Positions 35,980 to 44,807 of a DNA stretch of 64,000 nucleotides are shown one piece after another (position 1 is the first letter of the stretch; each line of letters begins with the position of its first letter). Source of the DNA: Pseudobdellovibrionaceae bacterium (GTDB lineage: Bacteria; Bdellovibrionota; Bdellovibrionia; Bdellovibrionales; Bdellovibrionaceae); NCBI GenBank assembly GCA_013359135.1, contig JABWCN010000009.1, positions 1 through 64,000 of the forward strand. The letters run 5' to 3'. Under the pieces are notes generated by a model, which worked only from the letters and a program-made list of their open reading frames with translations, was not told where the DNA came from and did not search any database. Position numbers and translations under genes: made by a program.

Positions 35980-36043
35980 AGCTTAAGCTTGTCTATGGAT
36001 GTTTTCACAACAGGCCATAGGTCTTGCTTTACTTCTTTAGGAC

Positions 36044-37240
36044 TTAGAATTCTAATTTTTTGAGAAACTCAAGCCAACCTGAATTTTGGTTGAATTTGAG
36101 TTTTTCATAGCGTTCAGCATTTCGACCTCGTTGCCATTCTGAGTCTGGTAACCAAATTGAAATCCCCTTTGCTTCCGCGTAGGCTGGACTGACTTGATTT
36201 GAAATCACTAACTGCTCAAGCGTTTTTGTATAATTATACATAGTTTCAGCCGTCACCAGTTGCTTGTCGTTAAGTAACTTTAAAAAATGTCCTAAATCCT
36301 TATAATCTGAATAAGTAAAACTAAGCGTATTGTACGCTGCCTCAACACTTTGCTTTAGTTGCTCTGATGACAACAATTGTAGCTCCTTACTCAATCCGGC
36401 GACAAACTGCTCATAGTCACCCATACGATCCAAATCTAAAACACTGAATGTCACATCACCAGATGTGTAAACCCCATTTTCTGAGTAGGCCTTTAAATAT
36501 TGTTCAGCAAGAATTTTTCCAACTCCGGCGCCATCTATTTCTGCTCTTTGAGTCCACTCACTCAAAAAAGGACTGTAAGGCCAACCATCACCAGGCTCAA
36601 CCTCTTGGGAACCAGCAAAGTAATGAACTGAGTCTTTCACTTCCGAAGCTACCTCTGCCATAGACATCAAACAAGCATCACTACCAAGAACATCAATCTT
36701 TCGCCCTAATTCTGTAGTGAAATCTTTTAATACCACTCCAAGCTGTTCCGTCGTGATTTTATTTCCTGTTTTATCATCATAAGAAATATCATTCACATGC
36801 AGATCGGTTTTACTTTTGTACCAACCATTCCCGTGATTCCACAAAGAGACAAAGTATTTTTTTGCTGGAAATTTTTCTTTTCCCCATTTTAAAAACTTCA
36901 AGAACTCATTCTGATCACCCATGTCTACAGCTCCTAGATCCTCTATTACCGGCGAAATGATTTGATCTTTATTTTCTGAGTTATTTTTTTGAATTAGCAT
37001 TCTCTTCACAGAAGGTCGCTTCATCGAACCCCATTGAACCACTATGTTAATTTTATCAGTAGAGCCAATTTCTTCCATCTGCTTTAAATTTAAATCGCCA
37101 TAGTAATCCAAGTTGTTATTGGCATTCAAAAATATCAAGAATGTCCATTCTTTTTCCTCTTCCGCTAGCGCTGAAAACGCCATCGTCATTAGACATAAAA
37201 ATATTCCTAACATTAATTTCTTAACATGGTAGTTCTTCAA
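36044..37240 (-). CDS. Clostripain-family (C11) cysteine peptidase
   Basis: 398 residues from a TTG at 37240, chosen because AGGAGG lies 6 bases upstream and the start then gives a signal peptide (MKNYHVKKLMLGIFLCL...SALA). An ATG at 37264 is an alternative but places the Shine-Dalgarno sequence inside the gene. Caspase-like core: WTFLIFLNANNNLDYYG, dyad His136 in SLWNHGNGW and Cys190 in LGSDACLMSMAEV. C11 enzymes cleave after Arg or Lys and often self-process. With the C1A gene it forms a pair of exported cysteine peptidases. Confidence 0.9.
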   Translation of the reverse strand: MKNYHVKKLMLGIFLCLMTMAFSALAEEEKEWTFLIFLNANNNLDYYGDLNLKQMEEIGSTDKINIVVQWGSMKRPSVKRMLIQKNNSENKDQIISPVIEDLGAVDMGDQNEFLKFLKWGKEKFPAKKYFVSLWNHGNGWYKSKTDLHVNDISYDDKTGNKITTEQLGVVLKDFTTELGRKIDVLGSDACLMSMAEVASEVKDSVHYFAGSQEVEPGDGWPYSPFLSEWTQRAEIDGAGVGKILAEQYLKAYSENGVYTSGDVTFSVLDLDRMGDYEQFVAGLSKELQLLSSEQLKQSVEAAYNTLSFTYSDYKDLGHFLKLLNDKQLVTAETMYNYTKTLEQLVISNQVSPAYAEAKGISIWLPDSEWQRGRNAERYEKLKFNQNSGWLEFLKKLEF

Positions 37241-37267
37241 AAATCCCCTCCTTTTTGATAACATCAA

Positions 37268-37619
37268 ACTTTTATAGTTTGCATGATTAGCATACAGGAG
37301 CTGATACTCTACTCTAGGGTCTAGAAAAAAAATATCCCCTTCATTCTGAATTTAAGTCTGAGTTTTTTCTGCTGCAAAGTACTTTGTACTAGGCAGTTTT
37401 ATCACTTGAGTTATTCACTTTAACACTTTGATCTTTATCAAGAATTGCTGCCTCTTACCAGCGCAAGGGCTGGTTTCAAAAAATATTATATTGATTATTA
37501 CGATTGCAGTTTTAAATCATTTCCTAACAATTCACCGAGCGTCTAAACCAAATCCTAAATTGAACGTTGTCTAAAAGTGAATCATAAATCGGCCACAACA
37601 ATTTTAATTGGGAGTTTAA
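37268..37619. other. Regulatory interval before the TonB operon
   Basis: About 350 gene-free bases between the C11 gene and the divergent nine-gene operon. Two hairpins are visible: CTGC..AGTAC (37369-37382) with GTACT..GCAG (37386-37396) followed by TTTT, and ACCAGC (37457-37462) with GCTGGT (37469-37474). The first looks like a weak terminator of an unseen short transcript or a leader element. No cobalamin-riboswitch signature was found by reading. Confidence 0.45.
37560..37588 (+). promoter_or_regulatory. Candidate promoter of the TonB operon
   Basis: TTGAAC at 37560-37565 and CATAAA at 37583-37588, 17 bases apart, 31 bases before the start codon. A GGGAG ribosome site sits 6 bases before the ATG at 37620. 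The -10 box is imperfect, so other start sites remain possible. Confidence 0.4.
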
Positions 37620-38873
37620 ATGAAAAAGGTTTTACTTTCTTCTTTGCTTATGACTGGTAGTTTATGGGCCGCTTGCCCTTCTGGAACCACGTCGCTTGGC
37701 CTTACAAACAAAACAGAAAGATGTGCCTTAAAAGGCAAATATCTTTCGACTCAAATCACCTTAACTGCAAAAAATGAATACGTACTACAAGATGGTGTTT
37801 TTATCGGTGGTGACAACGAACAAAGCTCGAAACTATACATCGAAGCTGGAACCAAAATTCTTGGACTACCTGGATCTTTCCTTGTCGTTATGAGAGGCTC
37901 TCAAATTTACGCTCAAGGGACAGCTACAAAACCAATCGTTTTTACTTCAGCTCAAGCAGAACCTAAACGTGGTGACTGGGGTGGTTTAGTTCTTAACGGA
38001 AATGCACCTATCAATGCCTGCGCTCAAGGTGCTACTGTTTGTGAAGCCATTTCTGAAGGAATCAAAGTTGAAGCTGTTAAATTTGGCGGTAACAATCCTA
38101 CTGACAACAGTGGAGTTATTAAATATGCCCGCTTTGAATATGGCGGTTACCCTATTTCTCCCGATAACGAACTTAATGGTATCACCTTTAATGGAGTTGG
38201 TAATAAAACACTAATCGACTACGTTCAAGTTCACCGAAACTCCGATGACGGTGTTGAGTTTTTTGGCGGAACTGTGGATGTAAAACATTTGGTGCTAACA
38301 GAAAATGAAGATGATTCTCTTGATTGGGATATGGGCTGGGTTGGTAGAGCTCAATACCTTCTTATGGTTCAAGCAAATGATATTGCTGATAATGGAATCG
38401 AAGCCGACAACTTGAAGTCTCCAATGAATGCACTTCCTAGATCGAATCCTACAATCTCAAACATGACAATTATTGGTTCGCCCAAATCAGGCTATGGAAT
38501 GCTTTTAAGACGTGGAACTTCAGCTAGCATTATGAACTCTATCGTTGCAGGTAGCGGTAAAGGTTGCGTAGATATCGATGATAATGAAACTTTCAAAAAC
38601 AATGGCGTCAAAATCACAAGCACTCTTTTTCAATGTGCCAAAAACTTCGAACTAGAAGCTGGTGATTTATGGTCAACAGAAGATCTTATTAAAACTGACA
38701 AAACGAACCTTTTAATGTCTGCAGATCTAAACAAACACTTACCAACTGCAACTAGCCCTATCTTTAACAAAACGACAATCTCTGATGATTTATTTTTTGA
38801 CGAAGTGAGCTACATCGGTGCTATTGAAAGTGCAAAACAAGATTGGACTAAAGGCTGGACTGTAGGTCTATAA
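37620..38873 (+). CDS. Secreted beta-helix protein paired with TonB receptor
   Basis: 417 residues with a signal peptide (MKKVLLSSLLMTGSLWA then ACPSG). The mature protein has beta-helix repeats with family-like blocks: GDWGGLVLNGNAPIN, SGVIKYARFEYGGYPI, ELNGITFNGVGN, DYVQVHRNSDDGVEFFGGTV, DDSLDWDMGWVGRAQYL. This type occurs beside TonB-dependent receptors in several phyla, and the DWD and EFFGG blocks are strongly conserved there. Some cysteines (C134/C141, C317/C333) may form disulfides. It lies 3 bases before the receptor, so it is probably a surface or periplasmic partner that binds the same ligand. Ligand unknown. Confidence 0.75.
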   Translation: MKKVLLSSLLMTGSLWAACPSGTTSLGLTNKTERCALKGKYLSTQITLTAKNEYVLQDGVFIGGDNEQSSKLYIEAGTKILGLPGSFLVVMRGSQIYAQGTATKPIVFTSAQAEPKRGDWGGLVLNGNAPINACAQGATVCEAISEGIKVEAVKFGGNNPTDNSGVIKYARFEYGGYPISPDNELNGITFNGVGNKTLIDYVQVHRNSDDGVEFFGGTVDVKHLVLTENEDDSLDWDMGWVGRAQYLLMVQANDIADNGIEADNLKSPMNALPRSNPTISNMTIIGSPKSGYGMLLRRGTSASIMNSIVAGSGKGCVDIDDNETFKNNGVKITSTLFQCAKNFELEAGDLWSTEDLIKTDKTNLLMSADLNKHLPTATSPIFNKTTISDDLFFDEVSYIGAIESAKQDWTKGWTVGL

Positions 38874-38876
38874 TCC

Positions 38877-41408
38877 ATGACAAAACTCTTTGCTGTTCAT
38901 TTTATAAGTCTTTTGCTCCTGATAGAAGCAAAGACTGCCAAAGCAGAAAACATATCCTCTTCCGGGTTAACAACGGAAGAGGATATTGTTGTTAAAGCAC
39001 CCAAAATCAAAGGCTCCTTAAATGAACTTTTACAACTAAGAAAAAAAGACCTACAAGTCAGCGAAGGGTTAAGCGCGGAACAAATGAAAGTTACAGGTGA
39101 TAGTGATTCGGCTCAAACCTTAAGGCGGGTCACTGGTCTGACGCTGATGAATGGAAAATACATTTATGTTCGAGGTTTAGGAGAACGCTACTCGAGTGTT
39201 CTTTTAAACGACCTTTCCATTCCATCACCAGAGCCTTCTCGACGAATTATCCCCTTGGATCTTTTTCCGGTCAGTCTGCTGGATTCAGTTCAAGTGAAAA
39301 AAAGTTATTCCACAGATCTTCCTGCAGAATTTGGAGGAGGAACTATCTTATTAAAAACAAAATCGCTTCCTAGAGAAAGAGTTTTACAAATTAAATTAGG
39401 AATGCAAAATGCCACTAGCAAAGAAGGCTTTTTTCCACAAGGTGCACAAAATGATTTCCTTGGACATGATAGCGGTTATCGGGCCATGCCAGTGATTTTG
39501 AAATCACAAATAGACAACCAAAAAAAAATCATCGAAAAAGTTCCTGGTTTTTCGGAGGATGGTTTCACCAAAGAAGAACTTTCTAGTTTTGGACATGCAT
39601 TAAAAAACAACTATAATCTTTACCCAAGAAAGTTAAATAACAACATTCCTTCACTGCAACTTTCCTATGGGGATATTTGGAAAACTGAAAGTCTAAGTTT
39701 TGGAACTCTTCATTCACTGCAATATTCTAATAACTATGATGCTAAAACCACTCTAGTTAAAAAGTTCAATGCACAAAATGACACAGATTTAGTACTTGAT
39801 GAATCAGGACAAATTAATAGCTATGAAAATAATATTAAAACCTCTTACAATGCTGATTTTGGAATTAAGTTTTCAGAAAATAAACTGAATTTTAACTATC
39901 TAAATCTTTTAGACACAAGTCATGAAGTCGCTATTAAAAACTATTCTGTTGTCGGAGACTCAGTGGATGCACGACGAAAAAGTAGCTCTGAATGGGCAGA
40001 AAGAAATCTTGAAAGAAAACAACTCCAAGGTGAACATCCTCTCTTCACAGGATTAACCATAGATTGGAAGTTACAAAGTTCTGAAGCCAAAAGAACGGCA
40101 CCAGACTACAAAGAAGTCACCTACCTAAAACGCTCTACTCAATTTGAACTTAATACCGACACCACTGGTAATCGCAGACAGTATGACTATCTTAATGATC
40201 ACACGGAAGAGCAAAGTTTAGCACTAGAAAGTAAGTGGTTAAATCAAAAAACAAAAATTGGCTTGCTTGTTTCACAAAGAAAAAGAATCTCTGACACTTA
40301 CCGTTTCCATTTTAAGAATAAAACCAATGATACCAACCAAATGGATTTAACCAAGGACTTTGATACCTTACTTAACGAAGAGAAAAAACTTAACGGTTTT
40401 GAATTGATGAGCATAACTGATTCAGCCGATAGCTATCAAGGAGAACAAAACTTAAGTTCGCGCTTTATTTGGCATGAAGTTGACTGGAGCGATAAAGTTC
40501 AGTTTGGCCTTGGTTTGCGTGAGGAAAACAATCTCACGCAAGTGCAAACGTTTTACTACTATGACCGCAATAATCCCCTATCTTCGTCTCAAGTAAAAAC
40601 TAAGGATCTACTCCCTGCTGCTAATATTTCTTATAGTTTTAATGAAAACTTAAAGGCCCGTTTAGCTTTTTCAAAAACTTTAGCTCGCCCCGATTTTAGG
40701 GAGCTTTCCACAGCCCCTTTCATCGATCCTGATTCAGGATTTGAAACGATTGGAAATCCATTTCTAAAAACTACCGTCATTGAAAACTGGGACCATCGCT
40801 ATGAATATTATTGGAAAACTGATGAGTATATTTCTTTGGGTTATTTCTTGAAAAAATTTACCCACCCAATTGAATCGCAATTTGAACCAAGCCCCAATCT
40901 TAGAAAAACTTTTGCTAACTCAAAAACAGCAACTAATCACGGAGTGGAATTTGAAACAAGAAACAACCTACGGTCCTTAACCAGAGACCTTCGTTGGTTT
41001 TATTTTCAGTCAAACTTAGCTTTGATTGACTCTAAAGTCGATCTCTCTGAAGACTTGCTTGGCTTACAAACATCAAAAAATAGACCCCTTCAAGGACAAT
41101 CTCCCTATATTTTTAATTTGCAATTGATCTATGAAAACAAGAAAGAAAAACTTTCTGCAGCACTTATTTACAACGAGATTGGTAAACGCATCACTGAAGT
41201 AGGAACTCAAGGACGACCTGACGTTTATGAGATGGAGAATGGTCAATTTGATTTTAACTCTAACTATACGTTTAATTCTAGTAGCCAATTCAATTTTAAA
41301 ATTAAAAACTTATTTGATCCTGAAATCAAATCCCAGCAAGGAAATGAAATCGTCAAATCCTACAAGAAAGGAACTCAGTTTGCACTCAGTTGGTCTTACA
41401 CAATGTAG
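38877..41408 (+). CDS. TonB-dependent outer-membrane receptor
   Basis: 843 residues. Signal peptide, then a plug domain containing SAEQMKVTGDSDSAQTLRRV, NGKYIYVRGLGERYSS, PSPEP and IPLDLFPVSLLDSVQV, ending at EFGGGTILLKTK. The 22-strand barrel follows, ending GTQFALSWSYTM with an aromatic-rich last strand. The plug type (VRGLGERY... LPSPEP) belongs to receptors for large or carbohydrate-like ligands rather than classical catecholate siderophores; the ligand is not readable. The TonB-box candidate EEDIVVKA lies near residue 33-41. Second gene of the operon; it overlaps the next gene by 65 bases. Confidence 0.92.
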   Translation: MTKLFAVHFISLLLLIEAKTAKAENISSSGLTTEEDIVVKAPKIKGSLNELLQLRKKDLQVSEGLSAEQMKVTGDSDSAQTLRRVTGLTLMNGKYIYVRGLGERYSSVLLNDLSIPSPEPSRRIIPLDLFPVSLLDSVQVKKSYSTDLPAEFGGGTILLKTKSLPRERVLQIKLGMQNATSKEGFFPQGAQNDFLGHDSGYRAMPVILKSQIDNQKKIIEKVPGFSEDGFTKEELSSFGHALKNNYNLYPRKLNNNIPSLQLSYGDIWKTESLSFGTLHSLQYSNNYDAKTTLVKKFNAQNDTDLVLDESGQINSYENNIKTSYNADFGIKFSENKLNFNYLNLLDTSHEVAIKNYSVVGDSVDARRKSSSEWAERNLERKQLQGEHPLFTGLTIDWKLQSSEAKRTAPDYKEVTYLKRSTQFELNTDTTGNRRQYDYLNDHTEEQSLALESKWLNQKTKIGLLVSQRKRISDTYRFHFKNKTNDTNQMDLTKDFDTLLNEEKKLNGFELMSITDSADSYQGEQNLSSRFIWHEVDWSDKVQFGLGLREENNLTQVQTFYYYDRNNPLSSSQVKTKDLLPAANISYSFNENLKARLAFSKTLARPDFRELSTAPFIDPDSGFETIGNPFLKTTVIENWDHRYEYYWKTDEYISLGYFLKKFTHPIESQFEPSPNLRKTFANSKTATNHGVEFETRNNLRSLTRDLRWFYFQSNLALIDSKVDLSEDLLGLQTSKNRPLQGQSPYIFNLQLIYENKKEKLSAALIYNEIGKRITEVGTQGRPDVYEMENGQFDFNSNYTFNSSSQFNFKIKNLFDPEIKSQQGNEIVKSYKKGTQFALSWSYTM

Positions 41409-42093
41409 TTTCCTGGTTTTATTGACTTTTAGTTTTTATCTTACTTCCTGTTCCCGTCATGAAGCTGAATATGTTACTTTTAATCAATCAGATAAGGATC
41501 TTTCACGACAAATAGTTAAAAATGAATCAGAAAATATCTCTGAATACATTCAAAATGAAAACCCTGAAAAACTTAAAAATTCATTATCTAATGCAAGACT
41601 TTTAAACCAGCTTCTGCCCAATGGTAGAACCCCGTTAATGGAAGCTATCTATTGGAATAAAAAGTCCATGGTAACCCTGCTTATTGAAATGGGTTCGAAT
41701 TTAGATGTAAAAGACGAAGCTGGTCATAGGGCAGAAGATTATGCTAATGACAAAAAAGAACTTTTATTTCTTTTAAATCCAACACTTTTAACTAGCACTC
41801 GCCAAAGCCTTTATGACTCAATAATTAAAAATGATATCACCACCATAAAACAATTACTTGAGGAAGGGCTTAATCTTAATTTTCTATTTTCCACAGGCGA
41901 AAGCCCTCTGATTTTGACATTAAAAACCAAGAAAGAAAGTCTTGTACGATTACTTCTTCAGTATCCTGATCTCTTGGATATTGATTTCAAAGACCAAGAC
42001 CATTTAACAGCCAGTGATTGGGCTATCAACTTAGATCTTAAACGTAGTCAAAAAATAATTGAAAACTTTAAAAAGGAAAACTCCAATGAATGA
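41344..42093 (+). CDS. Ankyrin-repeat lipoprotein
   Basis: 249 residues from the ATG at 41344, which lies inside the receptor gene and has AAGGAA directly upstream. The signal sequence ends with lipobox YLTSC (Cys36). Ankyrin-type repeats: NGRTPLMEAIYWNKKSMVTLLIEMG, VKDEAGHRAEDYA, then a second pair (SLYDSIIKNDITTIKQLLEEG, STGESPLILTLKTKKESLVRLLL). Such repeats bind proteins, so it may tether the receptor, TonB or the TPR protein in the periplasm. The overlap implies translational coupling to the receptor. An ankyrin lipoprotein within a TonB operon is unusual. Confidence 0.7.
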   Translation: MKSSNPTRKELSLHSVGLTQCSFLVLLTFSFYLTSCSRHEAEYVTFNQSDKDLSRQIVKNESENISEYIQNENPEKLKNSLSNARLLNQLLPNGRTPLMEAIYWNKKSMVTLLIEMGSNLDVKDEAGHRAEDYANDKKELLFLLNPTLLTSTRQSLYDSIIKNDITTIKQLLEEGLNLNFLFSTGESPLILTLKTKKESLVRLLLQYPDLLDIDFKDQDHLTASDWAINLDLKRSQKIIENFKKENSNE

Positions 42094-42733
42094 AAAAATT
42101 TTTCAAATAGCCCATCTTGCTGATCAGGCCGTTCTTTACCTACTACTAACGGTTTGTACCCTTTGTCTAATAATGATTGTAAATCGCTATTTCGTTTTAA
42201 ATAAAACCTTTAATGCATGCATTCATCTAAAAAATGAAATTGAAACGGCTTTAAATCAAACCCTACCCATTGAAACGAAGACATTTTTTGAAAAAATTAA
42301 TACCAGTTTAAACCCTCAAATACTTCCTTACCGCTATTTTACCATCGGACAAAATCATATAAGTCATCAAGGACTACAAGGACTTGATGAGCTAACAGAA
42401 AGTTTTAAAAATATTCATAAGTCTAAACTTGAAAAATACTTAAGCTTTATGGCCACAGTTGGTAGTAATTCGCCCTATATAGGTTTATTCGGAACAGTTC
42501 TTGGAATTATGAAATCTTTTAATGATATGGCACAAACTCAAGCCGGAGGTAATGGTTCTGTTATGGCCGGAATTTCTTCGGCTCTTATCGCTACAGCAGC
42601 TGGACTACTTGCAGCGATTCCTGCGGTCCTTGCTTATAACTATTTTCAAAAACAAGTAAAATACATTTTTGAGACCATCGATTTGATCCAAACATATCTT
42701 ACTCTTAATTTTAAAAGGACCCACCATGGCTAG
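42086..42733 (+). CDS. exbB: ExbB/TolQ-family proton-channel subunit
   Basis: 215 residues from the ATG at 42086 (AAGGA about 8 bases upstream), overlapping the preceding stop by 8 bases. First span YLLLTVCTLCLIMIV, then a cytosolic region. The family signature starts FMATVGSNSPYIGLFGTVLGIMKSF and continues AGISSALIATAAGLLAAIPAVLAYNYF. It forms the inner-membrane pentamer around ExbD and converts proton flow to TonB motion. A MotA/TolQ homologue, but the neighbouring exbD and tonB identify the role. Confidence 0.92.
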   Translation: MNEKIFQIAHLADQAVLYLLLTVCTLCLIMIVNRYFVLNKTFNACIHLKNEIETALNQTLPIETKTFFEKINTSLNPQILPYRYFTIGQNHISHQGLQGLDELTESFKNIHKSKLEKYLSFMATVGSNSPYIGLFGTVLGIMKSFNDMAQTQAGGNGSVMAGISSALIATAAGLLAAIPAVLAYNYFQKQVKYIFETIDLIQTYLTLNFKRTHHG

Positions 42734-43142
42734 TGTCAATAAAGGTTCAAGTGAAGAATCTATCTCTGATATTAACATTGTCCCCCTTGTTGATATTATT
42801 CTTGTAGTTTTAATCATTTTTATGGTCACAGTCCCTACAGCGGTAAAACCTTCTATGGATTTAAACCTTCCTGAAGCCGCTTCTGGTGAAACCAAAGAAT
42901 CCACTGTTTTGAACTTTTATGTAACGCAAGAAGGAAGTGTTTTCCATAACAATATAGAAGTCACGGAAGAAGACGTAAAAAAAATTTCCGTAGAAGAACT
43001 CAATAAAAATCCAGAGGTCACGGCTGTGGTTAGCGCCGACAAAAACCTTGTCTACGGTCGCGCCATAGAGCTTCTTGATTGGATAAAGTCAAGTGGTATT
43101 AAAACTCTCTCTGTCACAACGGACTCCAATGGTAATCATTAA
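42726..43142 (+). CDS. exbD: ExbD/TolR-family subunit
   Basis: 138 residues. N-terminal ISDINIVPLVDIILVVLIIFMV is the ExbD span with the protonatable Asp (LVDIILV). A periplasmic domain follows with LNLPEA, VLNFYVTQEGSVFHNN and VVSADKNLVYGRAIELLDWIKSSGI. It overlaps exbB by 8 bases. It is energised with ExbB and contacts TonB in the periplasm. Confidence 0.95.
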   Translation: MASVNKGSSEESISDINIVPLVDIILVVLIIFMVTVPTAVKPSMDLNLPEAASGETKESTVLNFYVTQEGSVFHNNIEVTEEDVKKISVEELNKNPEVTAVVSADKNLVYGRAIELLDWIKSSGIKTLSVTTDSNGNH

Positions 43143-43167
43143 AAAGTTTAAAAGAAAGGATAACGCC

Positions 43168-43923
43168 ATGTCTTGCCAAATTTTATTCCTATCTCTAGTG
43201 ATAGCTTTTCTATTTGTTTCTAATTCCTCTGCAAAGGATTGGGAAGATATCTCTAAAGAACGAGCCGAACTAGAACTGCTGGTGCAAAAAATTAATCTTT
43301 TACAAAAAAATAAAAATCAACAAATAGAACTCCTGCTAAATCAAAAAACAGAACTTGAAGCAGAAAACTCTCTTCTACACTCTTCGCTGAGCGAATCAAA
43401 AAAAAATTATGAAAAAACGCTTATCAAAGCCACAATTCATCAAACAAAAATAAACACCAAAGAGTGGGAGTCGATTCTAGATATTATTACTAAAAAATAT
43501 GATAACACCACAGCTCCTGATTTTTTAAATTATAATTTAAAAAAGAAAACTCTAGTTTCCATTAAAGAATCTTTTAAAAATCCTAAAGATTCTATTGAAA
43601 CGAGTTTGAGCTTACTCCTTACGTTTTTAGAAAAAGAATACAAAGAAAGTAAAAGTTTTGAATATATGGTAACAGAACTTGATCTAGAAGGAAGAAAACA
43701 AACCGTCGAACTAATCCGCCTTGGAGAGGTTCTTGGTTACTATCGCACGAGCCATAAAAAAAATGGTATTTGGTTTAAAGATCAAAAACAAAAATTTATC
43801 ACTGAAGATGTTAATGACTCTATAACGGCTGGTCACATTGACCAATTTTTCTTGGATATTAAAAATCAAAAAAAATGGGGACTCCATGAGAATCTTATTC
43901 TTCCCAAAAACCTCTTAAATTAA
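43168..43923 (+). CDS. Exported coiled-coil protein (DUF3450-like)
   Basis: 251 residues from the ATG at 43168 (GAAAGGA about 8 bases upstream), which gives a signal peptide (MSCQILFLSLVIAFLFVSNSSA). A long coiled coil follows (ELELLVQKINLLQKNKNQQIELLLNQK, in pieces), then a globular end with RLGEVLGYYRTSHKKNGIWF. DUF3450 proteins, coiled coil plus small domain, occur in TonB operons with TtpC, ExbB and ExbD, and the order here fits. It would be periplasmic and may bridge the energiser and the receptor. The family assignment is by architecture. Confidence 0.6.
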   Translation: MSCQILFLSLVIAFLFVSNSSAKDWEDISKERAELELLVQKINLLQKNKNQQIELLLNQKTELEAENSLLHSSLSESKKNYEKTLIKATIHQTKINTKEWESILDIITKKYDNTTAPDFLNYNLKKKTLVSIKESFKNPKDSIETSLSLLLTFLEKEYKESKSFEYMVTELDLEGRKQTVELIRLGEVLGYYRTSHKKNGIWFKDQKQKFITEDVNDSITAGHIDQFFLDIKNQKKWGLHENLILPKNLLN

Positions 43924-43935
43924 GGATATTCATAT

Positions 43936-44790
43936 ATGAAATTAATACCTTCACTAATAATATTTTCTTTAGTTGTTCTAGTTTCTTTCAAAACCAGAGC
44001 CCAAAATCAAACACTCACTTGGGAAAACTCCTTGAAGCGAGAATTTGAATTTATTGATTCACAAAAAAAAGCATTAAAATTTCAAATTCAAGAGCTTGAA
44101 AAAAATTATGACAAAGAAATGCAGGAAATATCTAAAAAAAATGAAACTCTTAGAAAAGACAATCTAAGTCTCAAAGAAGAAATTTTGATTTGGAATAACA
44201 AGAATGAGGAAATAAAAAAATGGCAAAGCTTTAAAATCGAAAAATTTGCAAGTCGAATTAATAAACTACATAAAGAGATTTTGAACTCTGTTTTACAAAA
44301 AAATTCTAGTTTCAAAGAAAATCAAATAAACCGCATTGATGATTTCAAAAATGATTTCTTAAGTCTTGCCAAAAATATAGACGCGTTAACACAAACCCGC
44401 CTTATTCCAACAACGATTCTTAACATCCAACAAAGTCTTGAAGAAGGCACCCTCTTGGCTCTTGGTCCACTGATAAGTTTTAAAGTTTCAGAAGGCCTCG
44501 AAGCTCAAACCTCTCCCAAACAATCTTTAGCAGGAAAATCATTTTTTTCGGTACTTATTCCTAGTGAGTTTGGGTATTTAAATAACTCTTCTATTAAAAA
44601 TGAACTCACACCCATTGCTGGTCGCTACTTTAAAACCAATGCCTTTATCTATGATAATTTTTCTAAATCCTATAAGCTCTTAAAAGAGAAAAATTTCGCC
44701 GATAAACTAGCCGACTTTTTGCCAGCCGCTTTTCTTTTGCTGGTGTTTTCTTTTGTTGGCTGGATCTTTCTAGTTTTAACTAAAGTTTAA
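43936..44790 (+). CDS. Periplasmic coiled-coil protein with C-terminal anchor (TtpC N-half-like)
   Basis: 284 residues. Signal peptide (MKLIPSLIIFSLVVLVSF...), coiled coil ~25-110 (SLKREFEFIDSQKKALKFQI and ELEKNYDKEMQEI), a globular region with LALGPLISFKVSEG, and one hydrophobic C-terminal segment (FLPAAFLLLVFSFVGWIFLVL). In TonB2-type systems TtpC joins such a coiled-coil periplasmic half to a MotA/ExbB-like channel half. Here the frame stops after the single span, so the channel half is missing or supplied by the separate ExbB. That relation is inference. It lies 12 bases after the DUF3450-like gene. Confidence 0.55.
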   Translation: MKLIPSLIIFSLVVLVSFKTRAQNQTLTWENSLKREFEFIDSQKKALKFQIQELEKNYDKEMQEISKKNETLRKDNLSLKEEILIWNNKNEEIKKWQSFKIEKFASRINKLHKEILNSVLQKNSSFKENQINRIDDFKNDFLSLAKNIDALTQTRLIPTTILNIQQSLEEGTLLALGPLISFKVSEGLEAQTSPKQSLAGKSFFSVLIPSEFGYLNNSSIKNELTPIAGRYFKTNAFIYDNFSKSYKLLKEKNFADKLADFLPAAFLLLVFSFVGWIFLVLTKV

Positions 44791-44807
44791 TTTTAGGGGA
44801 AATCTAT

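Noticed and set aside
42605-42904. 99-residue minus-strand frame over exbB/exbD
   Set aside because: Antisense shadow; both plus-strand genes show complete family signatures.
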